Of a DNA stretch of 43,071 nucleotides, positions 34,221-42,589 are shown piece by piece; within the stretch, counting starts at the first letter, position 1, and each line of letters begins with the position of its first letter. This DNA comes from Candidatus Limosilactobacillus intestinipullorum (lineage in GTDB: Bacteria > Bacillota > Bacilli > Lactobacillales > Lactobacillaceae), in NCBI GenBank assembly GCA_019117185.1, contig DXAF01000028.1, forward strand, positions 1 through 43,071, read 5' to 3'. Position numbers and translations under genes: made by a program. A model generated the notes under the pieces. The model had not been told where the DNA came from. It saw only the letters and a list, made by a program, of their open reading frames with translations, and searched no databases.

Positions 34221-35003
34221 CTATTCGTCTTCAGCCATCCCCTGAGCGGTTTCGGTACCATCGGGGTTAGTGGTGCCGCTTTTTACACCGTCCTTAATTT
34301 GGAGGTAGGTTACGTAGGCGTTGGCATCGGAGTAGTATTCCGGATCTGATTTATCGGTAATCCATCGACCGCCGTTCTTGAAGGCAGCGGCGCGCTCTTC
34401 AGCATCAATTGCGTCACTAGAATTATTATTGCTGCTCTGGTTATCGGTGTTGCTCTCACTATCGTTGTCGTTATCCGGTTCGGTAAAGCCGTTTTCTTGA
34501 ATTTCCTTTTGCTGGGACTCTTTAGCGGCCTTAAAGAGTTCCATGAAATCATTTTTGGTCATTTCAGTTTTTTGATAGCTATCCTGATCCCATTCAAAGC
34601 TGGCGTCCTTGGCCGTTCCCTTGGTGGTTAGTCGGGAACCAGACTTCTTCATAATCAAGGTATAGTGGTCCTTATCGTGGATACTGGTAAGTTTGAGCTT
34701 GAACCGATTTTTACTGATTCGTTTCCAAGTACCGCGCTCGGCATCGCCATAGTTTCCTTCATCACTATCACCCGTTTCCGGCTGGGCTAGCAAGAGCGTG
34801 CCGTCTTTTTTAAAGTAGAAATAATTTGGTTGGTCCCGTCCCTGATCGTCTTGTGGTGTGTCCTTGGCCGTTTCCTTATAAACACCACTGAGCTGCTCTG
34901 GCCGCTTCTTCGTGGTGGTCGTGGAATCACCTTTACTACAGGCGGTGAGCACCAAGGTGAATACTACCAAGAAGGCAGTTAGGTAAATAAATTTTTTTCG
35001 CAT
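34221..35003 (-). CDS. Putative lipoprotein of unknown function
   Basis: 260 aa. Signal peptide MRKKFIYLTAFLVVFTLVLTAC with lipobox LTAC, Cys22 lipidated. The mature N-terminal part (about 40-150) looks like a small beta-barrel-type domain (GVYKETAKDT, NYFYFKKDGTLLLAQ, GTWKRISKNRFKLKL). A low-complexity linker rich in Asn, Asp and Ser (about 180-205) follows, and an acidic tail. The start has GGGAG about 11 nt upstream; six extra upstream codons are possible but unlikely. Surface-exposed; no function can be assigned. Confidence 0.75.
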   Translation of the reverse strand: MRKKFIYLTAFLVVFTLVLTACSKGDSTTTTKKRPEQLSGVYKETAKDTPQDDQGRDQPNYFYFKKDGTLLLAQPETGDSDEGNYGDAERGTWKRISKNRFKLKLTSIHDKDHYTLIMKKSGSRLTTKGTAKDASFEWDQDSYQKTEMTKNDFMELFKAAKESQQKEIQENGFTEPDNDNDSESNTDNQSSNNNSSDAIDAEERAAAFKNGGRWITDKSDPEYYSDANAYVTYLQIKDGVKSGTTNPDGTETAQGMAEDE

Positions 35004-35041
35004 TAGAAATAATTCTCCCAAAGATTACAGAATGTTCTTAT

Positions 35042-35069
35042 TTTATACCTTTTACTCCGGAAAAAGCAA
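35042..35069 (-). promoter_or_regulatory. Promoter of the lipoprotein gene
   Basis: On the minus strand TTGCTT, 16-nt spacer, TATAAA(AT); the -10 is 39 nt before the ATG. Confidence 0.5.
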
Positions 35070-35245
35070 TTTATGAAGCAGTGAAAGATTATGCACCTTG
35101 ACCAATGTATCTTTATACAGTAATAAGACGGATAAAGGCTATTACGCTTCTGTAATATGCATAAATCGCTACTGAATTATGTATATTATCATTAGAATCT
35201 GATTAAAAATTAATATTTATTGTTTTATTATGCAGTTAAGAGGCC

Positions 35246-35251
35246 TATACT
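35246..35251 (+). promoter_or_regulatory. Possible -10 box of the YjeM-like permease gene
   Basis: TATACT, 45 nt before the ATG, in a long AT-rich intergenic region (35070-35280). No clear -35. The rest of this region shows no gene. Confidence 0.35.
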
Positions 35252-35296
35252 TAATCCTGTTATTATTTTTTAGTCAATTATTTGGAGGGCATAAGA

Positions 35297-36802
35297 ATGG
35301 AAGAGCAGAGTAATAATCAAAAAGTTATTACTACCTTCGGCCTGGTAACGATGATCATTACCGCTATCTTTGGTTTTGGGAATGTTTCAAACGCTTACTT
35401 GCAAATGGGTTACGGTAGTATTATCTGGTACGCACTAGCGGGGATTTGTTTCTTCTTCCCGTGTGGCTTAATGATGGCCGAATATGGTTCGACCTTTAAG
35501 GAAGCCAAGGGGGGAATTTATTCCTGGTTGGCCGGTTCCGTTGGTGAACGGGTTGCCTTTGTCGGGACCTTCGTATGGCTAGCATCCTGGATCGTTTGGA
35601 TGGTTTCGACCGCTTCACGGATTTGGATCACCTTTTCCGCGTTGATTTTCGGTAAGGATACTACCCAGCAATGGCACGCCTTTGGGCTGGATTCAACCCA
35701 GTTCATTGGGGTGTTGGGGATCATCATGATCTTGGTTGTCACCTACCTTAGTTCCCGGGGGATTAACTCGATTGCTAAGGTTGGCTCAATCGGGGGGATC
35801 TTTACGATTGCTGTCAACATTATTTTCGTGATCGTTAGCTTTATTGTCCTGATCGCCAAAAAGGGCGCTTTAGCCCAGCCAATCCATGGGGCTAGCACCC
35901 TTATTACGTCACCTAACCCGCAGTTTCAAACGCCGATTGCCATTATTTCATTCGTCGTTTATGCCATTTTCGCTTATGGGGGGATGGAATCACTCGGGTC
36001 CGTTACTGATAGCATGAAGAACCCGGAAAAGACTTTTCCTAAGGGGTTAATTATTGCCAGCATCTTTACTATCGGTGCTTATGTATTAATGATCTTCATG
36101 CTCGGTTGGTCGGTTAACTACCAACACGACCTAACCAAGAGCAGCGTTAACCTGGGGAACGTTACCTACGTCGTCTTCAACTACCTCGGTGTGGCCTTAG
36201 GGAACTCATTAGGCTGGTCACACGCGGCGGCATTGTCGGCCGGGGTAATCATGACCCGGATCGTGGCCCTGGCTCAAACCTTGGGCTTCCTTGGTGCCCT
36301 ATTTATCCTGATGTACTCACCAATTAAGGCCTTTATTTTGGGGTCGAACCCGAACTTGTGGCCAAAGAAGTTAACTAAGCTCAACAAGGCTGATATGCCT
36401 GCTAATGCCATGTGGCTTCAGGCAATCATCGTTTGTGTGATTATCTTCTTGGTTGCCTTTGGTGGTTCAGCGGCACAAAAGTTCTACCTGATCTTAACTG
36501 ATATGGCCAACGTTTCGGCAACCTTCCCATATATCTTCCTAATCGGTGCCTTCCCATTCTTTAAGGCCAAGAAGAACCTAGACCGGCCGTTTGTGGCCTT
36601 TAAGAACCGTTTCTGGACGAATGTCCTGGTCGTCTTTGTGGAATTAATCTTAATTGTTGGGATTGTCTTCACCTTCATCCAACCACTGACGGAGGGTGAC
36701 TACCAGACTGCCATCTGGACGTTGGCCGGGCCAATCTTCTTTGCAGTTGTGGCCTTGATCTTTTACCAGGTTGCGGTTGCGAAGGGCAAAGTTCAAAAGT
36801 AA
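35297..36802 (+). CDS. APC-superfamily amino acid permease, YjeM type (glutamate/GABA family)
   Basis: 501 aa, about 12 membrane segments. N-terminal VTMIITAIFGFGNVSNAYLQMGYG corresponds to TM1 of the glutamate:GABA antiporter group; MMAEYGSTFKEAKGGIYSWL and AYGGMESLGSVTDSMKNPEKTFPKG are further family blocks. The best match by pattern is YjeM, whose substrate is not established. ATG 35297 with GGAGGG upstream; an earlier in-frame TTG has no site. No decarboxylase is next to it, so a GadC-like acid-resistance role is not supported by context. Confidence 0.85.
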   Translation: MEEQSNNQKVITTFGLVTMIITAIFGFGNVSNAYLQMGYGSIIWYALAGICFFFPCGLMMAEYGSTFKEAKGGIYSWLAGSVGERVAFVGTFVWLASWIVWMVSTASRIWITFSALIFGKDTTQQWHAFGLDSTQFIGVLGIIMILVVTYLSSRGINSIAKVGSIGGIFTIAVNIIFVIVSFIVLIAKKGALAQPIHGASTLITSPNPQFQTPIAIISFVVYAIFAYGGMESLGSVTDSMKNPEKTFPKGLIIASIFTIGAYVLMIFMLGWSVNYQHDLTKSSVNLGNVTYVVFNYLGVALGNSLGWSHAAALSAGVIMTRIVALAQTLGFLGALFILMYSPIKAFILGSNPNLWPKKLTKLNKADMPANAMWLQAIIVCVIIFLVAFGGSAAQKFYLILTDMANVSATFPYIFLIGAFPFFKAKKNLDRPFVAFKNRFWTNVLVVFVELILIVGIVFTFIQPLTEGDYQTAIWTLAGPIFFAVVALIFYQVAVAKGKVQK

Positions 36803-36823
36803 AATTAAGAAATTGTAATATTA

Positions 36824-36858
36824 AAAGGGTCTGGTGACACGAGCGTCACCGGGCCCTT
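36824..36858 (+). terminator. Strong Rho-independent terminator
   Basis: A 15-bp stem, 36824-36838 (AAAGGGTCTGGTGAC) with 36844-36858 (GTCACCGGGCCCTTT), two G-U pairs. The T-run is short. Confidence 0.85.
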
Positions 36859-36860
36859 TC

Positions 36861-36869
36861 TGCTATAAT
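36861..36869 (+). promoter_or_regulatory. Extended -10 promoter of the YihY/BrkB gene
   Basis: TGCTATAAT two bases after the terminator stem and 29 nt before the GTG. Confidence 0.55.
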
Positions 36870-36898
36870 AGCCCTATATTGTTTTAGGGAGTAACATA

Positions 36899-37813
36899 GT
36901 GAAAAACGAACCGGGAAAAATGAAGAACTTTGTGCTGCTGTTTATGCGGCACTTTTCAATGGCCCAAATTTCTAGTTCGGCGGCGATGCTAGCCTACTAT
37001 ACGCTGTTATCGATTTTTCCCGCTGTCCTGGTAGTGGGGAACTTACTGCCAATGGTGGGAATTGATGCGAACACCGTTTTGAGCTACTTGCAGACGGCGG
37101 TACCTTCATCGGTCTATAGCTTTATTAAGCCACTGATCTTTGACTTCCTCCAGCGGGGAAACGGTGGCCTGCTGACAACGGGGGCCTTGATTGCCCTTTG
37201 GTCGACCAGTCAGGGAATTGCGGCCTTCCAACGGTCAGTCAACTTGACCTATGGTGTTGCCCGTAACCAGAACCCGGTCATTAACCGGGTCGTCTCCTTT
37301 ATCTGGATGATTGTCGTCCTGGTGGTAATCTTTTCGATCGTTTTCCTATACGGGTTCGGCGAGCAAGTGTTGAATGGCATCCAGCCCTTCTTCCAGTTTA
37401 GCCGGCGCTATATTTCAATCTTTAGTTCACTTCGCTGGCCGGTAACGTTGGCGGTTCTTTTCTTAGCACTGACCCTGTTGTATTATTTCGTACCCAATGC
37501 CAAGGTCCGTCTCCGCTATGCGGCTACGGGGTCATTTATTGCGGCCCTTTTATGGATGGGACTATCGCGGCTCTTTTCCTACTACACGATCTTCTTCCGT
37601 CATGGGGTCACCTCCTACCGGACGATCGGGGCCTTCATCGCGATGATGATTTGGTTGGATCTGTCCGGTTATGTAATTATGCTGGGGGCGGTAATTAATG
37701 CCACTTTGCAAGAAGCCCACGAAGGGGTACTACAAGAGCGTAAACACTTCTGGCAGCTGGTCGACGCGGAAGAATGGCTAAAGAAAAAGGAACATCATAA
37801 AAAGGAAATGTAG
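36899..37813 (+). CDS. YihY/virulence factor BrkB family membrane protein
   Basis: 304 aa with about six membrane segments. Family signs: SSAAMLAYYTLLSIFPAVLV near the N-terminus, IALWSTSQGIAAFQRSVNLTYG, YYFVPNAKVRLRYAATGSF and YRTIGAFIAMMIWLDLSGYVIMLGAVINA. These proteins were once called RNase BN, wrongly; the role is unknown. GTG start 7 nt from AGGGAG. The cytoplasmic C-terminus is charged (EEWLKKKEHHKKEM). Confidence 0.9.
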   Translation: MKNEPGKMKNFVLLFMRHFSMAQISSSAAMLAYYTLLSIFPAVLVVGNLLPMVGIDANTVLSYLQTAVPSSVYSFIKPLIFDFLQRGNGGLLTTGALIALWSTSQGIAAFQRSVNLTYGVARNQNPVINRVVSFIWMIVVLVVIFSIVFLYGFGEQVLNGIQPFFQFSRRYISIFSSLRWPVTLAVLFLALTLLYYFVPNAKVRLRYAATGSFIAALLWMGLSRLFSYYTIFFRHGVTSYRTIGAFIAMMIWLDLSGYVIMLGAVINATLQEAHEGVLQERKHFWQLVDAEEWLKKKEHHKKEM

Positions 37814-37825
37814 TTTTACATTCCC
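37804..37825. terminator. Terminator between BrkB gene and DUF2922 gene
   Basis: GGAAATGTA (37804-37812) with TACATTCCC (37817-37825), loop GTTT. On the minus strand it runs into CCTTTTTATG, so it best serves the DUF1659-DUF2922 operon. It overlaps the last codons of the plus-strand gene. Confidence 0.65.
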
Positions 37826-37839
37826 TTCGTTAGGCTTAG

Positions 37840-38073
37840 CTATGCAGTTTGGTGGTCATCATTGAAGATCACGGTTGAGACGGTGTCGACGTACTTGGCG
37901 GCCACCGGGGTGACGTACAGATTTTCGTCGCCCTTAGCGAAAGCGTTGGCGGTCGCAATGTTTTGCATTGCCTGACGGATGACCTCTGCTGAGAGGTTTT
38001 CGCTAGCGTAACTGAGCTTTAAGAGGTGTTTCTTGCCAAGGCTGCCCTTGAAAGTTAAATTAAGAGTCTTCAT
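37840..38073 (-). CDS. DUF2922 domain protein
   Basis: 77 aa. The pattern KTLNLTFKGSLGKKHLLKLSYASENLSAEVIRQAMQNIATANAFA is that of DUF2922, a small protein family of Firmicutes usually encoded with DUF1659. The function is unknown. ATG with AAAGGAAG upstream. Second gene of a two-gene minus-strand operon. Confidence 0.82.
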   Translation of the reverse strand: MKTLNLTFKGSLGKKHLLKLSYASENLSAEVIRQAMQNIATANAFAKGDENLYVTPVAAKYVDTVSTVIFNDDHQTA

Positions 38074-38098
38074 ACGGGGGAAACTTCCTTTCTAAAAT

Positions 38099-38311
38099 TT
38101 ATTCGGCGATGAATTCTTCGGTTGTGATAATGTTGCTATCAGTGCACTTTTCGGTGGTCAAACTTTCCATGGCAGTGGTAATTAGGTCAAGCTGTTCACT
38201 GGTCAACCCATTGGCGACGTTATTTAAGAGGTGCTTAGCGCCCTTCGGATGTTTGTCACCGACGAGGGTTAGTTGTAGCTTAGCAGACTTGAATTGGCGT
38301 TCCATACTCAT
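38099..38311 (-). CDS. DUF1659 domain protein
   Basis: 70 aa, starting MSMERQFKSAKLQLTLVG. The later part KHLLNNVANGLTSEQLDLITTAMESLT is typical of DUF1659. Start at 38311 has AAAGGAG 8 nt upstream; the frame is open 14 codons earlier without a site. It precedes DUF2922 by 25 nt and diverges from recX, with a 22-bp palindrome between. Confidence 0.8.
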   Translation of the reverse strand: MSMERQFKSAKLQLTLVGDKHPKGAKHLLNNVANGLTSEQLDLITTAMESLTTEKCTDSNIITTEEFIAE

Positions 38312-38338
38312 GTTGAGCACTCCTTTGTTTATTATTTG

Positions 38339-38360
38339 GTAAGTGGTGATCACTGCTTAC
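38339..38360. promoter_or_regulatory. 22-bp palindrome in the DUF1659/recX divergent region
   Basis: GTAAG-TG-GTGATCAC-TG-CTTAC: the outer 5-nt arms and the central 8-nt palindrome are perfectly symmetrical, the two TG pairs are not. A further CTTAC-type half (ACTTAC) follows at 38361-38366. It is a candidate operator for either divergent unit. Confidence 0.5.
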
Positions 38361-38408
38361 ACTTACATAAACGAATGGGCGGCGAAAAAATGAAGGAGAA
38401 ATTAAAAA

Positions 38409-39209
38409 ATGGCGAAGATTTCTAAAATTACGGCACAGCAGCGGCGGGGTCGCTATAATGTGTACTTGAATGGTAAATATGCCTTCCCAGTCGCCGAAAG
38501 TGTCCTGGTAAAATTCCGCCTAATGAAGGGGCAGGAGCTAACTAAGGAGCAGGTGACGGCGATTACTACCGCTGACCAGCAAGCTCAGGCATATGCACAG
38601 ATCCTCGACTACCTGTCCTACCAGATGCGGTCGGAAAGTGAAGTTATCAAAAAGCTCCATACTTTAGAAACACCAGACGAGTTTGTAGAGCCAATCATGG
38701 CCAAGCTCCGTGCCCGTCGGTTGGTGGATGACCACCAATACGCGCTGTCGTATGTGCAGACAATGATGACGACCAGCTTGAAGGGGCCGGCAGTGATTCG
38801 CCAGCACCTCCGGCAAAAGAAGGTTGGTGAAAATGACATCGCGGCGGCGCTACAAAACTTTACCGCTGCTGACCAGCTGGCCAATGCTAGTAAGTTGGCA
38901 AAGAAACTGTACAAGCGCTACCGCAACCAGCCGACCTTCCGTCAGGAGCAAAAGGTGCGGCAAGGACTCATGACAAAGGGGTATTCTGGTGATATCTTTG
39001 ACCAGATTAAAGACCAGGTGGCACCAGAAGAAGACCCGGACCAGCAAGCGGACCTACTAGCGGACCAAGCCGTTAAGGTCTGGCACCGGTACCGGCGCTA
39101 CACGGGGGCCGACCGGGAGCGTCGCTTTAAGCAGGCGATGTTTCGTAAGGGCTTTGACCTCGATGCCGTTCAGCGCTGGCTGGCGGAAAATGAGGAGGGT
39201 CTTTCCTAA
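38409..39209 (+). CDS. recX: Regulatory protein RecX
   Basis: Inhibits or trims RecA filaments. 266 aa, the long form of Gram-positives. Three-helix repeats: an N-terminal part (KISKITAQQRRGRYNVYLNGKYAFPV), the RecX core (LDYLSYQMRSESEVIKKLHTL, LVDDHQYALSYVQTMM, GPAVIRQHLRQKKV) and C-terminal repeats (RQGLMTKGYSGDIFDQI, FKQAMFRKGFDLDAVQRWL). ATG with GAAGGAG upstream. Single gene; no recA in the window. Confidence 0.9.
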   Translation: MAKISKITAQQRRGRYNVYLNGKYAFPVAESVLVKFRLMKGQELTKEQVTAITTADQQAQAYAQILDYLSYQMRSESEVIKKLHTLETPDEFVEPIMAKLRARRLVDDHQYALSYVQTMMTTSLKGPAVIRQHLRQKKVGENDIAAALQNFTAADQLANASKLAKKLYKRYRNQPTFRQEQKVRQGLMTKGYSGDIFDQIKDQVAPEEDPDQQADLLADQAVKVWHRYRRYTGADRERRFKQAMFRKGFDLDAVQRWLAENEEGLS

Positions 39210-39221
39210 GCGCGGGTTTAC

Positions 39222-39230
39222 TGGTATGAT
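39222..39230 (+). promoter_or_regulatory. Extended -10 promoter of the glycan cluster
   Basis: TGGTATGAT, 41 nt before the sugar transferase ATG. No good -35. Confidence 0.45.
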
Positions 39231-39271
39231 TAATAAGATATATTACTAATTGATATAGAAGAGAACTAACA

Positions 39272-39916
39272 ATGAAGATTCACATTAATGAACAAAAGCT
39301 AAATCACCAATATGGCTACCGAATCATTAAGCGCCTGTTCGACATGGTTGCTTCCTCAATTGCGGTAGTCTTGTTGAGTCCACTCTTTTTAATTATTGCT
39401 ATTTGCATTAAGTTGGACGATCCTAAGGGCCCAGTATTCTATTCACAAACCCGGGTCGGCAAGGATGGTCGACAGTTTAAAATGTTTAAATTTCGGTCAA
39501 TGGTTAATAATGCTGATGAATTATTGGCTGAACTTCGTAGTAAAAATGAAGTTAATGGTGCAATGTTTAAAATGAAAAACGACCCCCGTATTACTCGGGT
39601 AGGACGTTTCATTCGAAAGTACAGTCTTGATGAACTACCCCAGCTAATTAACGTAATTGGTGGTTCAATGAGTATTGTCGGTCCGCGGCCACCGCTGGTG
39701 AATGAAGTAGAGCAGTACACTGACTATGACAAGCAGCGGCTAATGGTTAAGCCCGGTGCCACCGGGATGTGGCAGGTTGGTGGTCGAAATGATGTTGATT
39801 TTGATGAGATGGTTAAACTAGACCTGACCTACATTCAAGAACGTTCAGTATGGTTAGACCTTAAGATCATGTTTGAGACGGTTAAGGTTATGATTATACC
39901 GAACGGCGCATACTAA
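39272..39916 (+). CDS. Undecaprenyl-phosphate sugar phosphotransferase (priming glycosyltransferase)
   Basis: Adds the first sugar-1-phosphate to undecaprenyl phosphate at the membrane and so starts an exopolysaccharide or glycan repeat unit. 214 aa, the short polyprenyl glycosylphosphotransferase form. One membrane segment (about 25-46), then YSQTRVGKDGRQFKMFKFRSM, RITRVGRFIRKYSLDELPQLINVI, and SIVGPRPPLVNEVE: all signature motifs are intact. ATG; a weak ribosome site AGAAGAG lies upstream. It heads the glycan genes. Confidence 0.93.
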   Translation: MKIHINEQKLNHQYGYRIIKRLFDMVASSIAVVLLSPLFLIIAICIKLDDPKGPVFYSQTRVGKDGRQFKMFKFRSMVNNADELLAELRSKNEVNGAMFKMKNDPRITRVGRFIRKYSLDELPQLINVIGGSMSIVGPRPPLVNEVEQYTDYDKQRLMVKPGATGMWQVGGRNDVDFDEMVKLDLTYIQERSVWLDLKIMFETVKVMIIPNGAY

Positions 39917-39935
39917 CTTAGATTGGAGAAAGATA

Positions 39936-40697
39936 GTGGAAGTTAAAGTATTAGTAGCGGCACACAAGAATTATGCAATGCCGAAGGATGACCTTTATTT
40001 ACCGGTATTTGTCGGTAAGGAGCTTCATCCGGATGTCAATCATACGTTCCAGGGTGACAATACTGGGGATAACATTTCTACCAAGAATCCAACTTATAAC
40101 GAATTGACGGCGATTTACTGGGGATGGAAGAACCTCGACCTGGATGCGATGGGGTTAGTCCACTACCGGCGTTACTTAAGTATGAATCACCGTAAAGACT
40201 TAGATAGTGTACTCTCAAGAGAGCAGGCCGAGTCCTTGCTAGCGGATCATGACATTATTTTGCCGCCGAAGCGCCGGTACTTTATTGAAAGTAATGAGTC
40301 GCACTACCTCCATGCCCACCACCATGAGCCCTTTGAGGTAATGCGGGAGGTAATTAAAGAAGACTATCCAGAATACTTACCATCATTTGAAAAGGTTGCT
40401 AAGCGGACTTGGGCCCACATGTTTAATATGTTTGTGATGAAGCGTGAACCGTTAAATGAATATTGCACCTGGATGTTTAAGGTGCTAGCTAAGGTAGAAC
40501 AACAGACAGATATTAGTAGTTACTCAGACTATGAAAAACGGGTCTATGGATTTTTAAGTGAGTTGCTACTAGATACCTGGTTAGATCAGCATCCACAGTA
40601 CTCAACGGTGGAAGTTAAGTACGTCTTTATGGAACATACTAACTGGTTCAAAAAGGGTGGTAAGTTCCTCCTTCGTAAGGTTACCGGCCATCCTTAA
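39936..40697 (+). CDS. DUF4422 family glycosyltransferase
   Basis: 253 aa, typical of capsular/exopolysaccharide clusters. Blocks: EVKVLVAAHKNYAMPKDDLYLPV, STKNPTYNELTAIYWGWKN, GLVHYRRYLSM and a central ESHYLHAHHHEPFEVMREVI. Transfers an unknown sugar, often annotated as a galactofuranosyl-type transferase. GTG start 8 nt after a GGAG site. No membrane segment. Confidence 0.85.
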   Translation: MEVKVLVAAHKNYAMPKDDLYLPVFVGKELHPDVNHTFQGDNTGDNISTKNPTYNELTAIYWGWKNLDLDAMGLVHYRRYLSMNHRKDLDSVLSREQAESLLADHDIILPPKRRYFIESNESHYLHAHHHEPFEVMREVIKEDYPEYLPSFEKVAKRTWAHMFNMFVMKREPLNEYCTWMFKVLAKVEQQTDISSYSDYEKRVYGFLSELLLDTWLDQHPQYSTVEVKYVFMEHTNWFKKGGKFLLRKVTGHP

Positions 40698-40721
40698 TTA
40701 GTAAATAGGAGGTCAGTTGTG

Positions 40722-41651
40722 GTGGAAAAGCTATCGATTGTCGTGCCGTGCTATAACGAAGAGGAATCGGTACCATTATTTTACCCAGCAGTGGAGAAAG
40801 TTGTTCGTCAGATGCCGGTAGAGACCGAGTACTGGTTTATTAACGACGGTTCGGCAGATAATACTTTGAAAGAGTTAAGAAAGCTCCACCGCCAAGATCC
40901 CCAACGGGTCCACTACGTTTCATTTTCACGTAATTTTGGGAAAGAGGCGGGACTATACGCTGGGTTGGAAGCCGCCACTGGGGACTATGTAGTTGTGATG
41001 GACGTTGACCTACAAGACCCGCCTGAATATTTGCCGGTAATGTATAAGGAAATTTCAACTGGCGAATATGACTGTGTGGGGATGCGACGGACGGATCGCA
41101 AGGGCGAAGCACGGTTTAAGTCCTTCCTCAGTAACCAGTTTTATAACGTCATTAACAAGGTATCAGATACCAAGATTGTTTCCGGCGCCCGTGATTACCG
41201 GATGATGACCCGGCAGATGGTCGATGCGGTTCTTTCACTAAAGGAATACAACCGCTTTTCAAAGGGGATCTTTAACTGGGTTGGCTTTAAGACTAAGTAC
41301 TTACCCTATAAGAATGTTGAACGGGTCGCCGGAACGACGGATTGGTCGATGTGGAAGCTATTTAAGTATGCCATTGATGGGATTACTGATTTCTCCGAAG
41401 CGCCCTTAGCAATTGCTACCTGGATTGGTGGCCTTTCCGCTTTCATTGCGGTCATTGGTATTATTGTAGTGGTTGTCCGCCACTTTATTGCACCAAACGG
41501 TAGTGCCTTTGGCTGGGCCTCAATGGTTTGCATTATGTTGTTTATCGGCGGCATCCAGCTTTTTTGTTTAGGGATTGTTGGTCGTTATATTGGTAAAATT
41601 TACATACAGACGAAGCAACGACCGATTTATATTATTAAAGAAAAAAAGTAA
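40722..41651 (+). CDS. GtrB-like polyprenyl-phosphate glycosyltransferase (GT2)
   Basis: 309 aa. GT2 domain with SIVVPCYNEEESVPLFY, FINDGSADNT and the metal-binding VMDVDLQDPPE (about residues 92-102). Two membrane segments at about 230-255 and 265-290 end the protein. This layout is that of GtrB/Bactoprenol glucosyl transferase, which loads a sugar on undecaprenyl phosphate for a GtrA flippase. GTG 40722 is 8 nt from AGGAGGT; GTG 40719 is also possible. The GtrA gene in this window is at 32288-32725. Confidence 0.9.
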   Translation: MEKLSIVVPCYNEEESVPLFYPAVEKVVRQMPVETEYWFINDGSADNTLKELRKLHRQDPQRVHYVSFSRNFGKEAGLYAGLEAATGDYVVVMDVDLQDPPEYLPVMYKEISTGEYDCVGMRRTDRKGEARFKSFLSNQFYNVINKVSDTKIVSGARDYRMMTRQMVDAVLSLKEYNRFSKGIFNWVGFKTKYLPYKNVERVAGTTDWSMWKLFKYAIDGITDFSEAPLAIATWIGGLSAFIAVIGIIVVVVRHFIAPNGSAFGWASMVCIMLFIGGIQLFCLGIVGRYIGKIYIQTKQRPIYIIKEKK

Positions 41652-41665
41652 AGTAGGTTTATAAT

Positions 41666-42580
41666 ATGAAGACTTCAATTGTAATGTCTACGTATAACGG
41701 AGAAAAATATATTGTAGATCAACTTGACTCTATAAGAAAGCAATCAAGAATGCCGGATGAAGTCCTTATTTTTGATGATTGTTCAACGGATCGTACCGTT
41801 AATATTGTCACAAATTATATTCAGGATAATAATCTTAAAAACTGGAAAATTAAAGTGAATACCCAAAATAAAGGTTGGCGTCAGAACTTTATGGACGGTA
41901 TGTGGTCATCGTCTGGAGATGTCGTTTTTCCCTGTGATCAAGATGATATTTGGCTACCCGATAAAATTGCCAAAATGACAAAGATAATGGAAGAACACTC
42001 ACAAGTACAATTATTAGCTTCAAATTATATTGAATTTTTTGATGATGGTAAAACCGATAGTGGGCCTTGGAAAAGCGACCATCAGTTGTATAAACTTCCA
42101 CTGAAGAAAAACTATATGAGTGTTGATGCACCAGGGTGTGTTTATTGTGTACGACGTAGTTTGTTAGATGTATCAAGAAAATATTGGCGTAAGGAATTTG
42201 GTCATGATACTTTATTATGGCGAATGGCAGAATTGAATAATTCACTATATGCAATAAAAGAGCCGTTAATAAAGTGGCGTAAACACAACGACAGTTCTTA
42301 TGCTAAAGAAGTCCTTTTACTCAAAACACAAAGCGAAAAGAAAAAATGGTTAGCTGCATCTCTGAAATTTAATGACTTAATGTATAAATATTCTAAAGAC
42401 TACTATTTATCAGACACCAAAAAAGTCTTAGGCTTAAATGGTCGTTGGTTAAGTCTAAGGAATGAGTTTTATCAAACCCGTAATTTTATATATGGTATAA
42501 AGCTAATTAAGTATTGGTCAGTTTATCCCCGGTATAGACAGTTACTAGGGGATTGGTATTTAATTTTATTTAAAAAATAG
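41666..42580 (+). CDS. GT2 family glycosyltransferase (rhamnosyltransferase-like)
   Basis: 304 aa. N-terminal GT-A fold: TSIVMSTYNGEKYIVDQLDSIRKQ, FDDCSTDRT and the metal-binding CDQDDIWLPDKI (DQDD at 91-94). The later part (GCVYCVRRSLLD, GHDTLLWRMAEL, WRKHNDSS) fits the rhamnosyl/galactosyl branch of GT2. The acceptor cannot be named. Codon use turns AT-rich here compared with the preceding gene, as is frequent in variable polysaccharide genes. Confidence 0.88.
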   Translation: MKTSIVMSTYNGEKYIVDQLDSIRKQSRMPDEVLIFDDCSTDRTVNIVTNYIQDNNLKNWKIKVNTQNKGWRQNFMDGMWSSSGDVVFPCDQDDIWLPDKIAKMTKIMEEHSQVQLLASNYIEFFDDGKTDSGPWKSDHQLYKLPLKKNYMSVDAPGCVYCVRRSLLDVSRKYWRKEFGHDTLLWRMAELNNSLYAIKEPLIKWRKHNDSSYAKEVLLLKTQSEKKKWLAASLKFNDLMYKYSKDYYLSDTKKVLGLNGRWLSLRNEFYQTRNFIYGIKLIKYWSVYPRYRQLLGDWYLILFKK

Positions 42581-42589
42581 GTAATTTTT

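Noticed and set aside
34221-35003. Reading the Asn/Asp/Ser-rich stretch of the lipoprotein as a tandem repeat
   Set aside because: It is low-complexity linker without a fixed repeat unit.
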